DNA from: Rhypophila decipiens
Lineage: Eukaryota; Ascomycota; Sordariomycetes; Sordariales; Naviculisporaceae
Reading direction: 5' to 3'
NCBI GenBank assembly: GCA_033297075.1
Contig: MU858274.1
Location: 1-55,034 of the forward strand
DNA length: 55,034 bases
Shown here: piece by piece, positions 34,146 through 45,215 of the stretch
Numbering within the stretch: position 1 is the stretch's first letter
Layout of the letters: every line of letters begins with the position of its first letter
Position numbers and translations under genes: made by a program
Notes under the pieces: model-generated
The model's input: the letters and a program-made list of their open reading frames with translations, nothing else
Told to the model about the DNA's origin: nothing
Database searches by the model: none

Positions 34146-35761
34146 ATGAGTGTAAGTAACCTGAGCTAGCGCTCTTACAACCCATAATGTTATCCAAAAG
34201 CTAATGATCCATATAGTACGGGTTAGTTACACCGCCAGCAAAAGACGATTGTCTCGCAATTGACTGGAGCGATTCCCCGTTGTCGGTAACGCCACGCACA
34301 TGCTAACACCGAGTGTTCCCCAGGTACGGCGGGAGACAGAACCCATACGACCAACGAGACGCACCACAAGGCGGATATGGAGGACCAGTCGGTGGTGGGA
34401 GAGCCCCTCCAAATGCTACTTTTGGTCAGGGGCCCCGTCCCGGCGGAGGAGGCTCCAGATACAATCAAGGTCCTGCCATGGGGCGAGATGATTATGGATG
34501 TAGGTTCAACATCGCCTCTGAGGAGAGAAGAGTCTGTCATCCTGATATACATGTCCAGCAAGCAACGTCGAAATGACATCCCTCACCCAGAACGCGAGCT
34601 CGTTCGCGCAAGGAGATCCGAACGCAATTCTCAACGAGTGTCGAGATATTGACCGCGGTATCGACCAAATCGATGCGAACCTGAACCAACTACGGATGCT
34701 GCAAGAAAGGTCGCTTATCGAGGCCGACGCCAGTGGTTCATCTACTAGCCGACAACTGGAGAACCTTTCAGCTCAGACTATGGACATGTACCGTGACCTC
34801 ACCGACCGCGTCCGTAAAGTGAAGTCGAATCCCGAGGGCCGGCAACCGAGAAACACGGCTCAGGTCGGTCGTATCGATCGACGTCTCAAGAAGGCCATCC
34901 AGGACTACCAGACGGTTGAGTCGCAGTTTCGCAAGAAGACCCAAGACCAGATGGCAAGACAATATCGAATCGTGCGCCCCGAAGCCAGCGAAGCCGAAGT
35001 ACGCGCCGCCGTCGAAGACACGAGCGGCAATTCTCAGGTGTTCCAGCAGGCGCTCATGCAGGGCAACCGCATGGGACAGGCGCGATCCGTGCTCAGCGCT
35101 GTCCAGGACCGCCATGCCGCCCTGCAGAGGATAGAGCAGCAGATCGTCGAACTGGCTCAGCTCTTTGAGCAGCTCAACACTCTGATCGTGGAGCAGGACG
35201 TCAAAATCGCAACAATTGAGCAGAAGAGTGAAGAAGTCGTCGAGAATCTCGACAAGGGAAATGAAGAAATAGCTGTCGCAATCGACACAGCCAGGAAGAC
35301 CCGAAAAAAGAAGTGGATTTGCCTGGGAATCATCGGTACGTACCCGCCTCCTGGGATACAAGCTCCTCGTCCGGTTGGCCCGCTGCCTTACTAATATCTA
35401 TATTCTAGTTGCCATCCTCGTCGTCGTTGCGATTATCGTGGTTGTGTACATCATGGTTACTCGTCCGCCAGCTGCCCCGGCTGCCCCGGCTGCCCCGGCT
35501 GCCAACAAGAAACGCAGCCTCCTGCAGCGTGATGTGCTCGACGATCTGCAAATGAACACTGCCCGCGCTGTTCAATTTTCGGGCGACCCTCCCGTCGCTC
35601 GCGTTTATGGCCAGTCAAAAATCGTTGTCCCAAACGCCAATTTTGACCCCAATTCCGTCCCCCGTCCTTCCTTCGCTGGGAGCGGACCGCACATTCTCAA
35701 GGGACGACGCCTCACTACGCGATTTGTCATTCCAGATGACAGCGACGACTCGACTTCTTAG
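34146..35761 (+). CDS. SSO1: Plasma-membrane syntaxin (Qa-SNARE, Sso/Psy1 type)
   Basis: Exons 34146-34151, 34217-34221, 34324-34499, 34559-35335 and 35409-35761, 438 residues. The 6-nt and 5-nt exons give MSYG, then YGGRQNPYDQ; phase requires the 5-nt exon. The N-terminus is Gly/Gln/Pro-rich (about 1-65). A three-helix Habc domain follows (NECRDIDRGIDQIDANLNQL onward). The SNARE motif near 245-315 has the central glutamine in LFEQLNTLIVEQD. The membrane anchor is ICLGIIVAILVVVAIIVVVY. Most Sso proteins end here; this one continues for about 100 residues, with AAP repeats, a KKR site and an acidic end. It should mediate fusion of secretory vesicles at the plasma membrane and hyphal tip. Confidence 0.92.
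35471..35503 (+). repeat. 9-bp tandem repeat coding Pro-Ala-Ala
   Basis: GCTGCCCCG occurs three times and begins a fourth, coding an Ala-Ala-Pro run just after the syntaxin membrane anchor. Being in-frame, copy-number changes would only change linker length. Confidence 0.85.
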
Positions 35762-36666
35762 GCGACAGCTTGGAGACCTTCAAAGCCCAAATTTTCGCCC
35801 TCATTCTGGACAATACTCCGCAATCCACCCATATACGTAAACCAGTCTCTCTACGCCTTTCCCTTTTGTTTAGACCTTTCAGCCGGCAGTATGTTGCCAT
35901 TCAACGGTTGACTAACCCACCTTGTAATCTTGTTGGATTTCCTTTGTATATGTTTCCTTTGGGCTGCATTGATTCCCCAGAGCCCCGAAGAGGCGCTGGA
36001 CACGTCTTCCTTCCATTACTGAATGTTGATGGACGCTCATCCCCGACTTATATAACGGCGTGTAAAGCTTGGCTGTTGATTATTTTTTTGTTTTCCTTTG
36101 GAAGGGCTATCAGAGCAGGCGCATTTGGTATTGTTCATTTTTCTTTGTCTGTTTACTTTTCGTCCGCTGCTTCGTTAGCGGTTTGGCTTATCGCGACGGC
36201 GTGCAATCGTGTGAAGCTTGGATCGGCGTTACAGCCTCGCAATTTGTACATTTCAGCATTCTAGGCGTTTTAATTGATATTTGACACATTATGACAGAGC
36301 CAGGCATGACAGAAAACACAAGCAACGTCGTATGCGTACAAGGGCTGGCCTTGGTCCATGGATATTCCAAGGGATAATTCGTGGCCGGAACAAACAACCA
36401 AGTGGAAGAATAGACAGGACGATGAGCATGACACGAGTGAAGTTGTTCAACCGTTGAAAACGTCGCCTCTCAGATTTGTGTAATTCTGATTCAAGTCGCT
36501 GTCATTCATGCTCATTATTGAGAGTAATATTACAAAATCGTAACAAGTAAGTCTATTCGGCAGAGGAGGTCACGATTGCTTTGTCATGCCCGCTGTATCC
36601 CTTCGCTATAGGACCCGATCAGCCACATCTGTTGATAAAATGGAAGGAGTATTTTCAAGTTTCGAC
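35762..36666. other. Convergent intergenic region
   Basis: About 900 bp between the syntaxin stop and the stop of the acidic protein gene. The T-rich stretch at 35860-36130 may be syntaxin 3' leader. No gene or repeat is supported. Confidence 0.4.
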
Positions 36667-37656
36667 TCATTCCTTCGATCCGTTATCGTCAGCGGCGGTC
36701 GCCGGCGATGGACCAGTTCGATTCTCCATACTCTGTTGCGCTTCTTCTTCCTCTTCATGGGCGCCCTCGCGGGCTGCATTTGCTATCCGCTGCCTCTCGG
36801 CGCTCGACTCGACAACCCGCCGGAGTAAAGCCATCCGCTTGTCGAAATCCGACAATAACCCTGGATACTCTTCCGAGCCAGTAACCGGAGGGGCACTACC
36901 ACCGGACGATTGTAGTTCTGCCTCGGGACTTGGAGTCTTTCCCCATGGCACTAGTACCCTCCCTTCTTGCGAGGCTTCTATGCTCACGCCTTCGATTTTC
37001 AGCATGAGTGGTGTTGCTGCTGCGTCATGTTCGCCACCGCCGGCTGGCGTGTTCCGATCACCGCCTTCCATCCGGTTCAGTTGCGTAGATACTACTGCCC
37101 AGTCGGGGGACAGGCTGCTTGCCGAAGCTACTTCCAGCCCTGTACCATCCGCCGTGGATGCCATATTGAGTATTATTGCGCGATCACCGGGGCGAATTAA
37201 CACTGATTGTGAATCTCCCGTTTCGGGTTCGTCGTCGATGGCGTCTAAGGAGTGTTGCCTCAATGCGGCGCTCAGAACCTCTGGATCGTCGTCGGCGAAG
37301 ATGTAGTGGACCGTTGGGTGGTGGGTTGTTTGCTTCTGCGAAGGATGGTCACTTGTAGAGATCAGTGTGAAGAAGGGAGAGAAGGAGGATGTTTCTTCTT
37401 CGGCGTTCGTCTCGTCGGGTACTACTCCCTCGAGAGGAATCGCGGCGGCCGGTGGCTGGGGTGACGTGGACTGGGAGTGAGAGTGAGACTGTGCAACTGA
37501 GACCGGTCGAGTAGCGTCTTGCTGCCTTTCGCGTTCTCTGCGCAAGCTAGATCCGCTCGCGCGACTGGCCACCGACGGCCGAGGGCTGGAAGGGATCGAC
37601 GGACCATGGTGACCTGCGGTTGAGGACCCTGGGCGACTGTGGTCTGGTTCTGTCAT
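36667..37656 (-). CDS. Acidic, Ser/Pro-rich protein, uncharacterised
   Basis: A single uninterrupted frame of 329 residues from ATG 37656. The N-terminal third (about 1-95) is Ser/Pro/Gln-rich and likely disordered. The middle holds an ordered-looking core: SPFFTLISTSDH, then TVHYIFADDDPEVLSAALRQ and RAIILNMASTADGTGLEVAS and DWAVVSTQLNRME. The C-terminus has a helix (YPGLLSDFDKRMALLRRVVE) followed by a Glu-rich tail. I do not recognise the family, though the core pattern suggests a conserved fungal protein. The plus-strand open frame over the same DNA (36581-37306) is a shadow. Confidence 0.7.
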   Translation of the reverse strand: MTEPDHSRPGSSTAGHHGPSIPSSPRPSVASRASGSSLRRERERQQDATRPVSVAQSHSHSQSTSPQPPAAAIPLEGVVPDETNAEEETSSFSPFFTLISTSDHPSQKQTTHHPTVHYIFADDDPEVLSAALRQHSLDAIDDEPETGDSQSVLIRPGDRAIILNMASTADGTGLEVASASSLSPDWAVVSTQLNRMEGGDRNTPAGGGEHDAAATPLMLKIEGVSIEASQEGRVLVPWGKTPSPEAELQSSGGSAPPVTGSEEYPGLLSDFDKRMALLRRVVESSAERQRIANAAREGAHEEEEEAQQSMENRTGPSPATAADDNGSKE

Positions 37657-38813
37657 GGTTGCCGGCGGAGACGGATCGTGCCAGAGTTATAGATATGAGC
37701 GGAGAATACACAATATTCGCCGGGCTAAGTTGCTTCACCGATGTTTATCAAAGTCAACACACGAGGCTCGAACGGATTGGTGCATGGTGGGTTGGTTCCC
37801 AGAGTTGACGTTGGAGCTTCGGTACTGCAATGAGATTCAGGCGGGGGCGAAGCAGGTGAATGGAAAGGATAAAGTACGGGGTAGATATGTGCTGTTTCTA
37901 GAGAGTCAATGGGGACAATGTGGTCATCCGGTGTCCATATTCCAGTTCGGTGTCCGTGATGGAGCTGGAAGCCTTGTGAATTGCGCAAGTGCTCATCGAA
38001 GGCTGTCAGTCGGTACCTTCCAGATCCATGCTCAAAGGAAAGCTAGGCTTATCTTATCGGCAGGCGCCGGGATCAAGGGACATTGTATCGGGCGATCGGG
38101 TGACCTTGCATGTGACGTATCCGTACACTCCAGCCCCCAGGAACGATCTTGGCATTGGCCCAGATCAGATCTTCACCTTCAGGGGTTAGGGTTAAGGACC
38201 TCATAAACATCCCAAGACGCATCAAGAAATCAGGACCGCGAAGAGCAACTGGCTTTCAGATTCCGTACCAGGGGAAAACACATGGATAACGGAATACACC
38301 GTACGTGCGAGTAGCCGGGTATCAGATAGGTACAAGAGGCCAATGAAACAATGGGCCAGTATTGACCATAAACAAGATGGAGTGATAATAGCGGGATGAT
38401 GTCTTGAGAAAGAGAGAGATGATTACCTGGGTTGAATATAGAGGTGAATCACGTCCGTCAACAAAAAAAACACCGCTGTATTCATGCCGTTTATATTCTC
38501 AAACTCCCCCAAAAGACTTGACGGTACAATTTGGAGCAACGAGCTCAAAGCTCTTAGGCGTTCACACTTTCTGGTCAACTCTTCTAGTTAGCGAGCCGGT
38601 TCCAGAGTCTCAGAGAATGATGCTCTCGGAATTGATGGCGGTGATATAGCCCTCAAATAGCAAGCAAAGGAAAGCAAAGAAATCCAAGAAACAGATATCG
38701 GCAGGATCATACCTAGAGTAAACAAATCAAGTCCGGCGCCGTCGAGGAGCTGAACATCCTGGGCCACAGTTGCTCCATTTCACTGTTCAAGAGGAACCTG
38801 CTCAGCAGCCAAA
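37657..38813. other. Intergenic region with a telomere-repeat-like motif
   Basis: About 1.16 kb between two leftward genes. It includes GGGTTAGGGTTAAGG at about 38183-38197, which holds two near-copies of TTAGGG. No gene is supported; open frames are short and overlapping. Confidence 0.4.
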
Positions 38814-39357
38814 TCAACCCGCCACATTTTGCTCCTCACCCTCGTTTTGGGTTTCTGCGGGACCACGTGTTGTGTCGAACGAAGTCTCGTTATGTTGTTC
38901 GTCCCACTCAAAGCCTAATCAATCTTGTTAGAGCGCTCACATGGGAGGCATACCAGGAGGACTTACGCTGCCGGCACATGGGACATTGCCCCTTGGCTGA
39001 TTCTTGTTTGATCCATTCGCGAATACAGTGCTAATCAAGCCATGTGAGTAAGGAAACACGGGGTGAATAGACCAAGGTTCGAAAGCAAAAGCATGATGTG
39101 GCGGGCGAACCACGTACCATGTGAAAGTTATGACCGCATTTTCCCGATACTGGCCGAGATTGACGAATTAGACTTCTCTCTGCGTGATGCCAGAAAAAAA
39201 AGAGTTGAGACTCACAAAGGCTGCAATCATCGCCAGGGTATTTACAAGCTGGGCAGGTTCCGTCAAAGTGGACCTGACAGATGCCACAGACATCGTCCTC
39301 TGGTATGTCCCAGCGCCATGTTGCAACTGCGTTCCACTTTTGGATTTTAACCTTCAT
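38814..39357 (-). CDS. APC11: Anaphase-promoting complex subunit 11 (RING-H2)
   Basis: Exons 39357-39216, 39149-39118, 39030-38967 and 38914-38814, 112 residues. The protein starts MKVKIQKWNAVATWRWDIPE and the joined exons give the full RING-H2: CGICQVHF, CPACKYPGDDC, LLSGKCGHNFHMHCI, then CPMCRQRFEW. The second exon is only 32 nt and codes SGKCGHNFHM, the zinc-binding middle. Apc11 with Apc2 is the ubiquitin-ligase core of the anaphase-promoting complex in the nucleus. The tail after the RING is about 25 residues, hydrophilic and longer than in yeast or human forms. It diverges from the sulfurtransferase gene across 811 bp. Confidence 0.95.
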
Positions 39358-40168
39358 GTCTATGGATAGGTAGGTGTTGCTGGCGGAAAAAGGAGGCCGG
39401 TAGCTCCGGCGTCTGTTTATCTGGCGTCTCGTGGTTATGCTTGGGTGTAGTATAAAGGATGGGCTCGGTATTGCTTCTTGTTATATCAGCAGAGACAATG
39501 TTCGTGATCTGGTGTCTTGACTCTTGTGCGTAGAGAGATGCTGTCAGGTGCAATTTATCTTTTATATTTAGTTACCTAGTTGTAGGTTGTGACTGCCGTG
39601 CTGGTGATACATGTTAGGTGATGTATGGTACTGTGCTAGTGTAGTATTACAGTGTCAAGAACCACTGGAACGAGATTACAGTGGCTGCCAAACAGCCTTC
39701 GCCTTGCATTGATTCAGAGCTACGCACGGCCCAGCAGATGACTTGCGTGCACGAATGGCCCAAGCTCTTTTTGCTATCAGCTTCGGGATCGCAGCATGCT
39801 GCATGTTGATCACTCCCCCACTCCAGTTATCAGTATTCTCAACGGCTCGACCTGTCAAGGTAAGAACAAAGAAAGTTTCACCCAAAACCCCGCATAACCG
39901 GTCTCCGTTTATAATCAGCGGGCTGACCGTCGGCCGTTAGCTGGCCAAACTTTTTTTCTCCTCGGGTACCATCCGTCGCTTTCTCTTCCTCGATATCCAG
40001 CTACCGACTGTGGTCCATCGGGGCCTGTGGGAATTGGAAAGATAACGGGCATCTCTATTGCAGGAGGCGTCGTGAGTGAGCAGAGAACGAGCACAACCTG
40101 TGCTGTCTCTCCTCGGGCTACGCCAATTTGCATTCACCCATTGCCAATCGTCAATTGGGATCACAGCC
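39358..40168. promoter_or_regulatory. Divergent promoter, APC11 / sulfurtransferase
   Basis: 811 bp between the two starts. The stretch 39545-39665 is AT-rich with TTAGTTACCTAG-like blocks. No clear repeat or RNA gene is seen. Confidence 0.35.
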
Positions 40169-41347
40169 ATGGCTCTCCTCACCTTTCTTCGCCCAAGCCG
40201 GTTACTGGGTTCAAACGGCAGCCCACAGTCAATATGTCGAGGCTTCGCCCGCAGCACCGCGGCGGCCCCTCTCGCCCATAGAGTCTACCAGCGCCGGTCC
40301 TTCTCCAACTACCTCGTTACCCCGACCGAGCTTTCCGATGCCCTCAGAAAAGCACCTCCTTCGCCCATCTCCTCCGAGCCTCGCGTGATACCGCTTTGCG
40401 CTTCCTGGTTCATGCCAAATGACCCCCAAGGACGCAAAGGAATCGAGGTCTTCCGGGAGAAGCGAATTCCCAAGGCGCGCTTCTTCAATCTGGACAAAGT
40501 CATAGATAAGCGAAGCATCTTCCCCCACATGCTACCGAACCCGAAGGCCTTTGCGGAAGCCATGGGTGCTCTGGGTATCCGTCGAGACGATGTCGTGGTG
40601 GTCTATGATTCCTATGAACTGGGCATCTTCAGTGCTCCTCGTGTTGGGTGGACATTGAAGGCATTCGGTCACCCCCGGGTGCATATCCTGAACAACTTCC
40701 GGTTATGGGTCGATGAGGGCTTGCCCACTGAGTCTGGAAACATCTGGACTGTAGAGTGCGGGTCGTATCCAATTCCGGAGCTGAACGAATCCATGGTTGC
40801 CGACTTCGAGGAAGTTCGTGAAATCGCCTTGGACCATAACAAAGAAGGCGCCGAGGGTGTGCAGATTCTGGATGCAAGGTCGCATGGCCGATGGACTGGC
40901 GAAGCCCCGGAACCGAGGGAATGTCTTTCTTCCGGCCATATGCCTGGCTCCATCAATATCCCATTCGACACTGTTCTCGACCCAGAGACCAAGGCATTTT
41001 TACCGGCCGACAAGCTGAAGGAGGTATTCACCAAGAACGGCGTGGATCCAAAGAAGCCCATCGTCACCAGCTGCGGGACTGGCGTTACCGCTTGCGTGGT
41101 TGAGACGGCACTGAAAGAGGCTTACGGGCCCTTGGAGAATGTCAAGGTCTATGATGGAAGCTGGACGTAAGTGTTTTTTTCTTTCGATTGATGTGCATTG
41201 TTAGGCGTGTTGCGTCAAGCCCAGTTCAACATATCTCTTGTTCTCCTTGTCGTCCGATCTGCATCGAAGCTTGATACTAACACTTTCTGCAGTGAATGGG
41301 CCCAAAGAGTCAAGCCTTCGGACTCGCTCATCCGAAAGGTTGAGTGA
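40169..41347 (+). CDS. TUM1: Mitochondrial sulfurtransferase (two rhodanese domains)
   Basis: Exons 40169-41166 and 41293-41347 (intron 126 nt), 350 residues. The N-terminal 45 residues are Arg/Ser/Ala-rich with no acid (MALLTFLRPSRLLGSNG onward), a likely mitochondrial presequence; the in-frame ATG further upstream (40076) would spoil it, so I chose 40169. Two rhodanese domains follow: an inactive first (CASWFMPND, VVVYDSYELGIFSAPRVGW) and an active second with ILDARSHGRW, SGHMPGSINIPF and the catalytic loop CGTGVTA (about Cys302). CGSGVTA-like loops mark 3-mercaptopyruvate sulfurtransferases, whereas thiosulfate sulfurtransferases carry CRKGVTA, so mercaptopyruvate is the likelier donor. 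Yeast Tum1 feeds sulfur to tRNA thiolation. Confidence 0.93.
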
Positions 41348-42093
41348 GAAACATGTCGTTGAACACGCCATGGGATTCTCGATCATCATAGCTATCTACG
41401 CCATTCTGACGAACCGTACATTTGTCAACCACGTGCAGAGCAGACCTGGCCCCCATTATACTACCGTTATCGGTTCCAGACGGTCGTTAGGTTTTGCGGA
41501 TCGTTGTGATACAGACCTGTCCCAGGCGACACCTCGATATCATCCAACCCTATCTCTTATATTACTTGCCAACACCCCTCTCCTGTTACCAACATTCGCC
41601 TAGAAACAAAAGTCATTACCCATAGCTCCATATGATAATATAGGGAGGGTGGTTCTCGCACGTGGAAATACAAATACGGAGCCCAGACTAGCATGTGGGT
41701 GTCTGGCGGGTCATTGTTCACATTGCTTTCTTTTTTCTATCTCCTTATGAGCCAAACTGGGAATCATTAGGGTGGCGAGTGGTGTTTTGGGCGTTTGGGC
41801 TGACCTCTCAACTTCTAATCGGACTACATCTGGCGAAATAAGCATGCCTCGTGCCATTAATCCGCATTAACTATAACTCAACTGTGGTCTCGGTGACTGT
41901 GTAATGCGAAAATGTAGTGTCCCGGAACCAGACACGGCATTGCGTGACCTCCTCGCGAGGGCACTCGAGAATGCTACATATGTGCGTGTGCCCCAATGTT
42001 GGCCGGTCTGGGTTGGTGGTGAGAAGCAGAAGAACATGAACCTGAATTAAACCAGCACCAAGCTCACCCAGCAGTCACCGTCAACATGACCAC
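41348..42093. other. Convergent intergenic region
   Basis: 746 bp between the 3' ends of the sulfurtransferase and GMC oxidoreductase genes. I see no gene, repeat or RNA in it. Confidence 0.4.
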
Positions 42094-44567
42094 CTAACAA
42101 TGCCCATCCAAGCAGTACTCGTCCTTGATGCTATCCGCAAGCTGTGGTTACAGAATATACAATGATTAGCTTCTATGCGCCCATTCTCAACTACAAGGCC
42201 TGCTTGGTTGGTGGCAAACTTACCTTTTCACCAGCAGCATACATGGTAGCCGTCGGAGCAGCTGAGATCTCCATCGGCCAGAAACTAATATCCGCAACCC
42301 TCAAGCCCCTGACCCCGTAGACCTTGTGGTCGTTCGAGACGACGCCCCCCAGCTTTCTAGGCAGCATAGCAGCGGTACAGCACTGATGTGAATTAGACGG
42401 GTTGATGGTCTGCCGCATGACATTCGCAATCTGCTCGTCGGTCTGGAGCTGTTCCCCAAATGGGCTTATCTCGGTTGGTCCAAGGACTTGCATGCTCGGC
42501 TGGGAGAAGATCTGTCTGTTCTTGCGGAAAAGTGCGACGTAGAGGGCTATATCTGTGGGATCTGTGGCGGAGCGGAAATCGATTAGGGGGGCAGCTAGAG
42601 GGTCGGTCGAGTTGATGGCTACATAGCCGCGGCTGAGGGGCTTGAGGTGGTAGATCAGTGCGTTGTTGGCAGTGCCCCAGTGTAGATTGCCGATGCCTGC
42701 CCCGGCATGTTCGAATTGCTTGAGAGTCATACGGCGCTGGGCCTTGTAGCCCTCGAGGACTGTCCGGTCAATGTCCTTGGGCAAATAGCGTGCTGGGTCT
42801 TGGGCTCTGGCCTTGGCTGTGGTCTTTTTGTAGTCTGTGGTGGTGTCTTGGAGTGAGAGGGAGGCGATGTTTGTGCTGATGGTGCTGATTATGGAGTATG
42901 CGCTTGGGTTCTGGGCGTCGTACAAGGCACGTTGCTCTGCGTTGTATGTCGCGTTGGTTACAATACTATTCGAGTTCGGGAATAGATTCGCGGTAACTGG
43001 ATATGGATATCAAGCACGAGGCTGGAGTGTTAGCGGTACTGGTAGCTTCAACTTGGAAGCTAGGTGACTGACAGGTGTAGGGTATTGTCAACGTCGACTG
43101 ATCTTGGAGGTTCTGTCCTACACCAGGGAGGTCAGAAATTACTGTTATCTTGAACTTCTTGAGAAGCTTCTTGGGCCCAATCCCAGACAGCTGGAGAATC
43201 TGTGGCGTGTGCAAGGCGCCCGCAGCCAGGATAATTTCCTTGGTCGCATAGACACTCGAAACTTCTCCGCCGCCGGTTGCTAAGTAGTTGACTCCGACGG
43301 CCTGTTTCCCACGGAAGAGGACCTTGGAAACAGTGTTTGATGCCAGTATGTGGTAGTTTGGTCTGCTACCGGCCACTCTGTCAAAGTGGTTTCGGCGGGC
43401 GGAGCTTCTCGTCATACTGGGTGCGTCGAGGAGCGAGGGCATGGCGAATATCCCTGGAATTTCATCCACGTGTTAGACAGGATGCAATATGAGCGGGCAT
43501 CTTCCACTGAGTGGCCATGTACCTACCCTGCTTCTCTCTGCCATTGTTTGGATCTTGGATAGGTGGAAGCCCGGCAGACTTGGCAGCATTCCACCAGTTT
43601 GCTGTGGGGTGTTCATGTTAGTTGAGAAGACTGCAGGCTGAGATGAATCTCGACTCACCACTCCCAGGATAAAAGTAGTTGGGGTATGAGTACTTGACTG
43701 GGCCGGAATGACCTCGTGTTGTCTCATCCCACGATATATTTGCTTCTCTGGCCAATGAGGCAGCTGGGCGGGTATAGTTCTCGCTCTGCGCAGACGGTGG
43801 AGAGTTGTTTAACTGATGAGCACGTTGACTCGGAACAGCCGCTTGGTAACCCTAGCTCTCAGGAAGTACTTACCTTTAGAAAATACGGCAGAAGATCTGC
43901 CCAGCCCCAGCCCGGGTTTCCAAGTGCTTCCCATTGACTATAGTCCACAATTGTGCCCCTGTCCCCAGCATCGTCAGCTCTACGTACATGAGGAAAGACC
44001 CCTGAACTCTGGCAATTGTCTCTCTTACCTCAAATATACCATCGCATTGATGGTGCTTCCTCCGCCGACTACCTGGGCGCAAACCGCAGGGAACACCCGG
44101 TTATCGAGTCCAACCTGAGGAGCGGTGACGAGATTTGGCCAGAAGTAGAGATATGGCGCGAATGCTCCAGGGACAAGAATGCCATCCTGACCCTGGTCGA
44201 ACGGCCCGGCCTCAATGACAAGAACAGTGACTAAGTAAAGGTAGGTAAGCACTCCATGTCAAGCTCGTCCTGGCATCTCACTCCGAAACCCGGGTCCCAA
44301 GTTATGGAGGTATAGGGCAATGGAACCAAGATGCTCGATCTTGCAATGCTCACCACTTGGGTCTTCGGTTAACCTGTCAGCAAGAGTAAGACCGGCAATC
44401 CCACCCCCCGCAATCACGAAGGTATAGTTTGAGCTGGCTCTTGAGACGATTGTTGCGTGATGTGGCACCAATTTGGGCTCTGCGGCAACAAGATCCAATA
44501 AGACCACCACTGCTAATAGTAAGGCTCCTGACAGCCATGAAGACCGTCCTCCAAGCGCTTGTTGCAT
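42094..44567 (-). CDS. Secreted GMC oxidoreductase (AA3-like), 8 exons
   Basis: Exons 44567-44354, 44230-44029, 43958-43874, 43785-43659, 43601-43527, 43453-43073, 42996-42224 and 42141-42094, 634 residues. A signal peptide (about 1-29, WLSGALLLAVVVLLDLVAAE) precedes the FAD fold: FVIAGGGIAGLTLADRL (about 50-66), VTVLVIEAGP, and the GMC signature near VVGGGSTINAMVYLRG. The second GMC signature is GALHTPQILQLSGIG. The C-terminal domain has NSHQCCTAAMLPRKLGGVV and then GLRVADISFWPMEISAAPTATMYAAGEKLADSI. The enzyme oxidises an alcohol or sugar with FAD, probably outside the cell; which substrate cannot be read off. The last exon is 48 nt and ends DGHC. It lies 648 bp downstream of the chitinase, same strand. 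Confidence 0.9.
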
Positions 44568-45215
44568 GCTGACACTTGTGGCTGGCCTGGTGACGATGAG
44601 TGAAGTGGTGGGTGTGGAGGCGAGGACTTGAGAATGAAAGGTAGGAGAACAAATTAAATAACAACCCAGAAAGCAGAAGTATCACGATTATGAGCTACCA
44701 AAAGTGACTATGTACGGCCAAGGCTTGGTTTCGTTAAATATGACCTCTCTAGTCTATAAGTATGGCTACTAGGAGCGACCCGTCACCCAGCGTCCTGAAG
44801 TTACCCTGGAGGAGGGGCATGGTACTTTTCGGGATCATTTCCCTCCCGGGCCTGGATATCAGAGGGGCAACTGCAATAAGAAGACGTACGAACCATAAAG
44901 ATGACTCTAAATAGCTTGCTAGCGCAGTACCTTGCAGCAACAATAAGAAAGGGGCGGGATAATATCCACTTTAAATGCAGTCGTTGGTCCCAAGTTATGG
45001 ATCACCGCTCCATTAAAGCGGCCGCGTATTTGAGATATGAGGCGTTGTGTAACCATGAAAGATGGTTGGTGATTCTTGGCATCGAAGTCCACGCGACGGG
45101 ACAAGCAAGAGATGAACCACCGCAACACCCGCGATATCAGCCCCATATGGAATTTTTCCACTTCGCATACACACTTCGCATACACACTTCGCATACACAA
45201 AAGGCGCGTTCCCCT
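44568..45215. other. Intergenic region between GMC oxidoreductase and chitinase
   Basis: 648 bp that must hold the promoter of the GMC gene and the chitinase 3' end. It contains a 13-bp tandem repeat (45159-45199) directly after the chitinase stop. No gene is supported. Confidence 0.4.
45159..45199. repeat. 13-bp tandem repeat x 3.2
   Basis: Three perfect copies of CACTTCGCATACA (from 45159, 45172 and 45185) plus two further bases. They begin 17 bp past the chitinase stop codon, so they probably lie in its 3' untranslated region. Confidence 0.9.

Noticed and set aside
36581..37306. 241-codon plus-strand open frame
   Set aside because: It is antisense to the 329-codon single-exon gene, which has better domain-like sequence and a proper ATG context; this one is a shadow of its Ser/Glu-rich codons.
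40076..40168. Upstream in-frame start for the sulfurtransferase
   Set aside because: Starting there would bury the basic, acid-poor mitochondrial presequence that begins at 40169.
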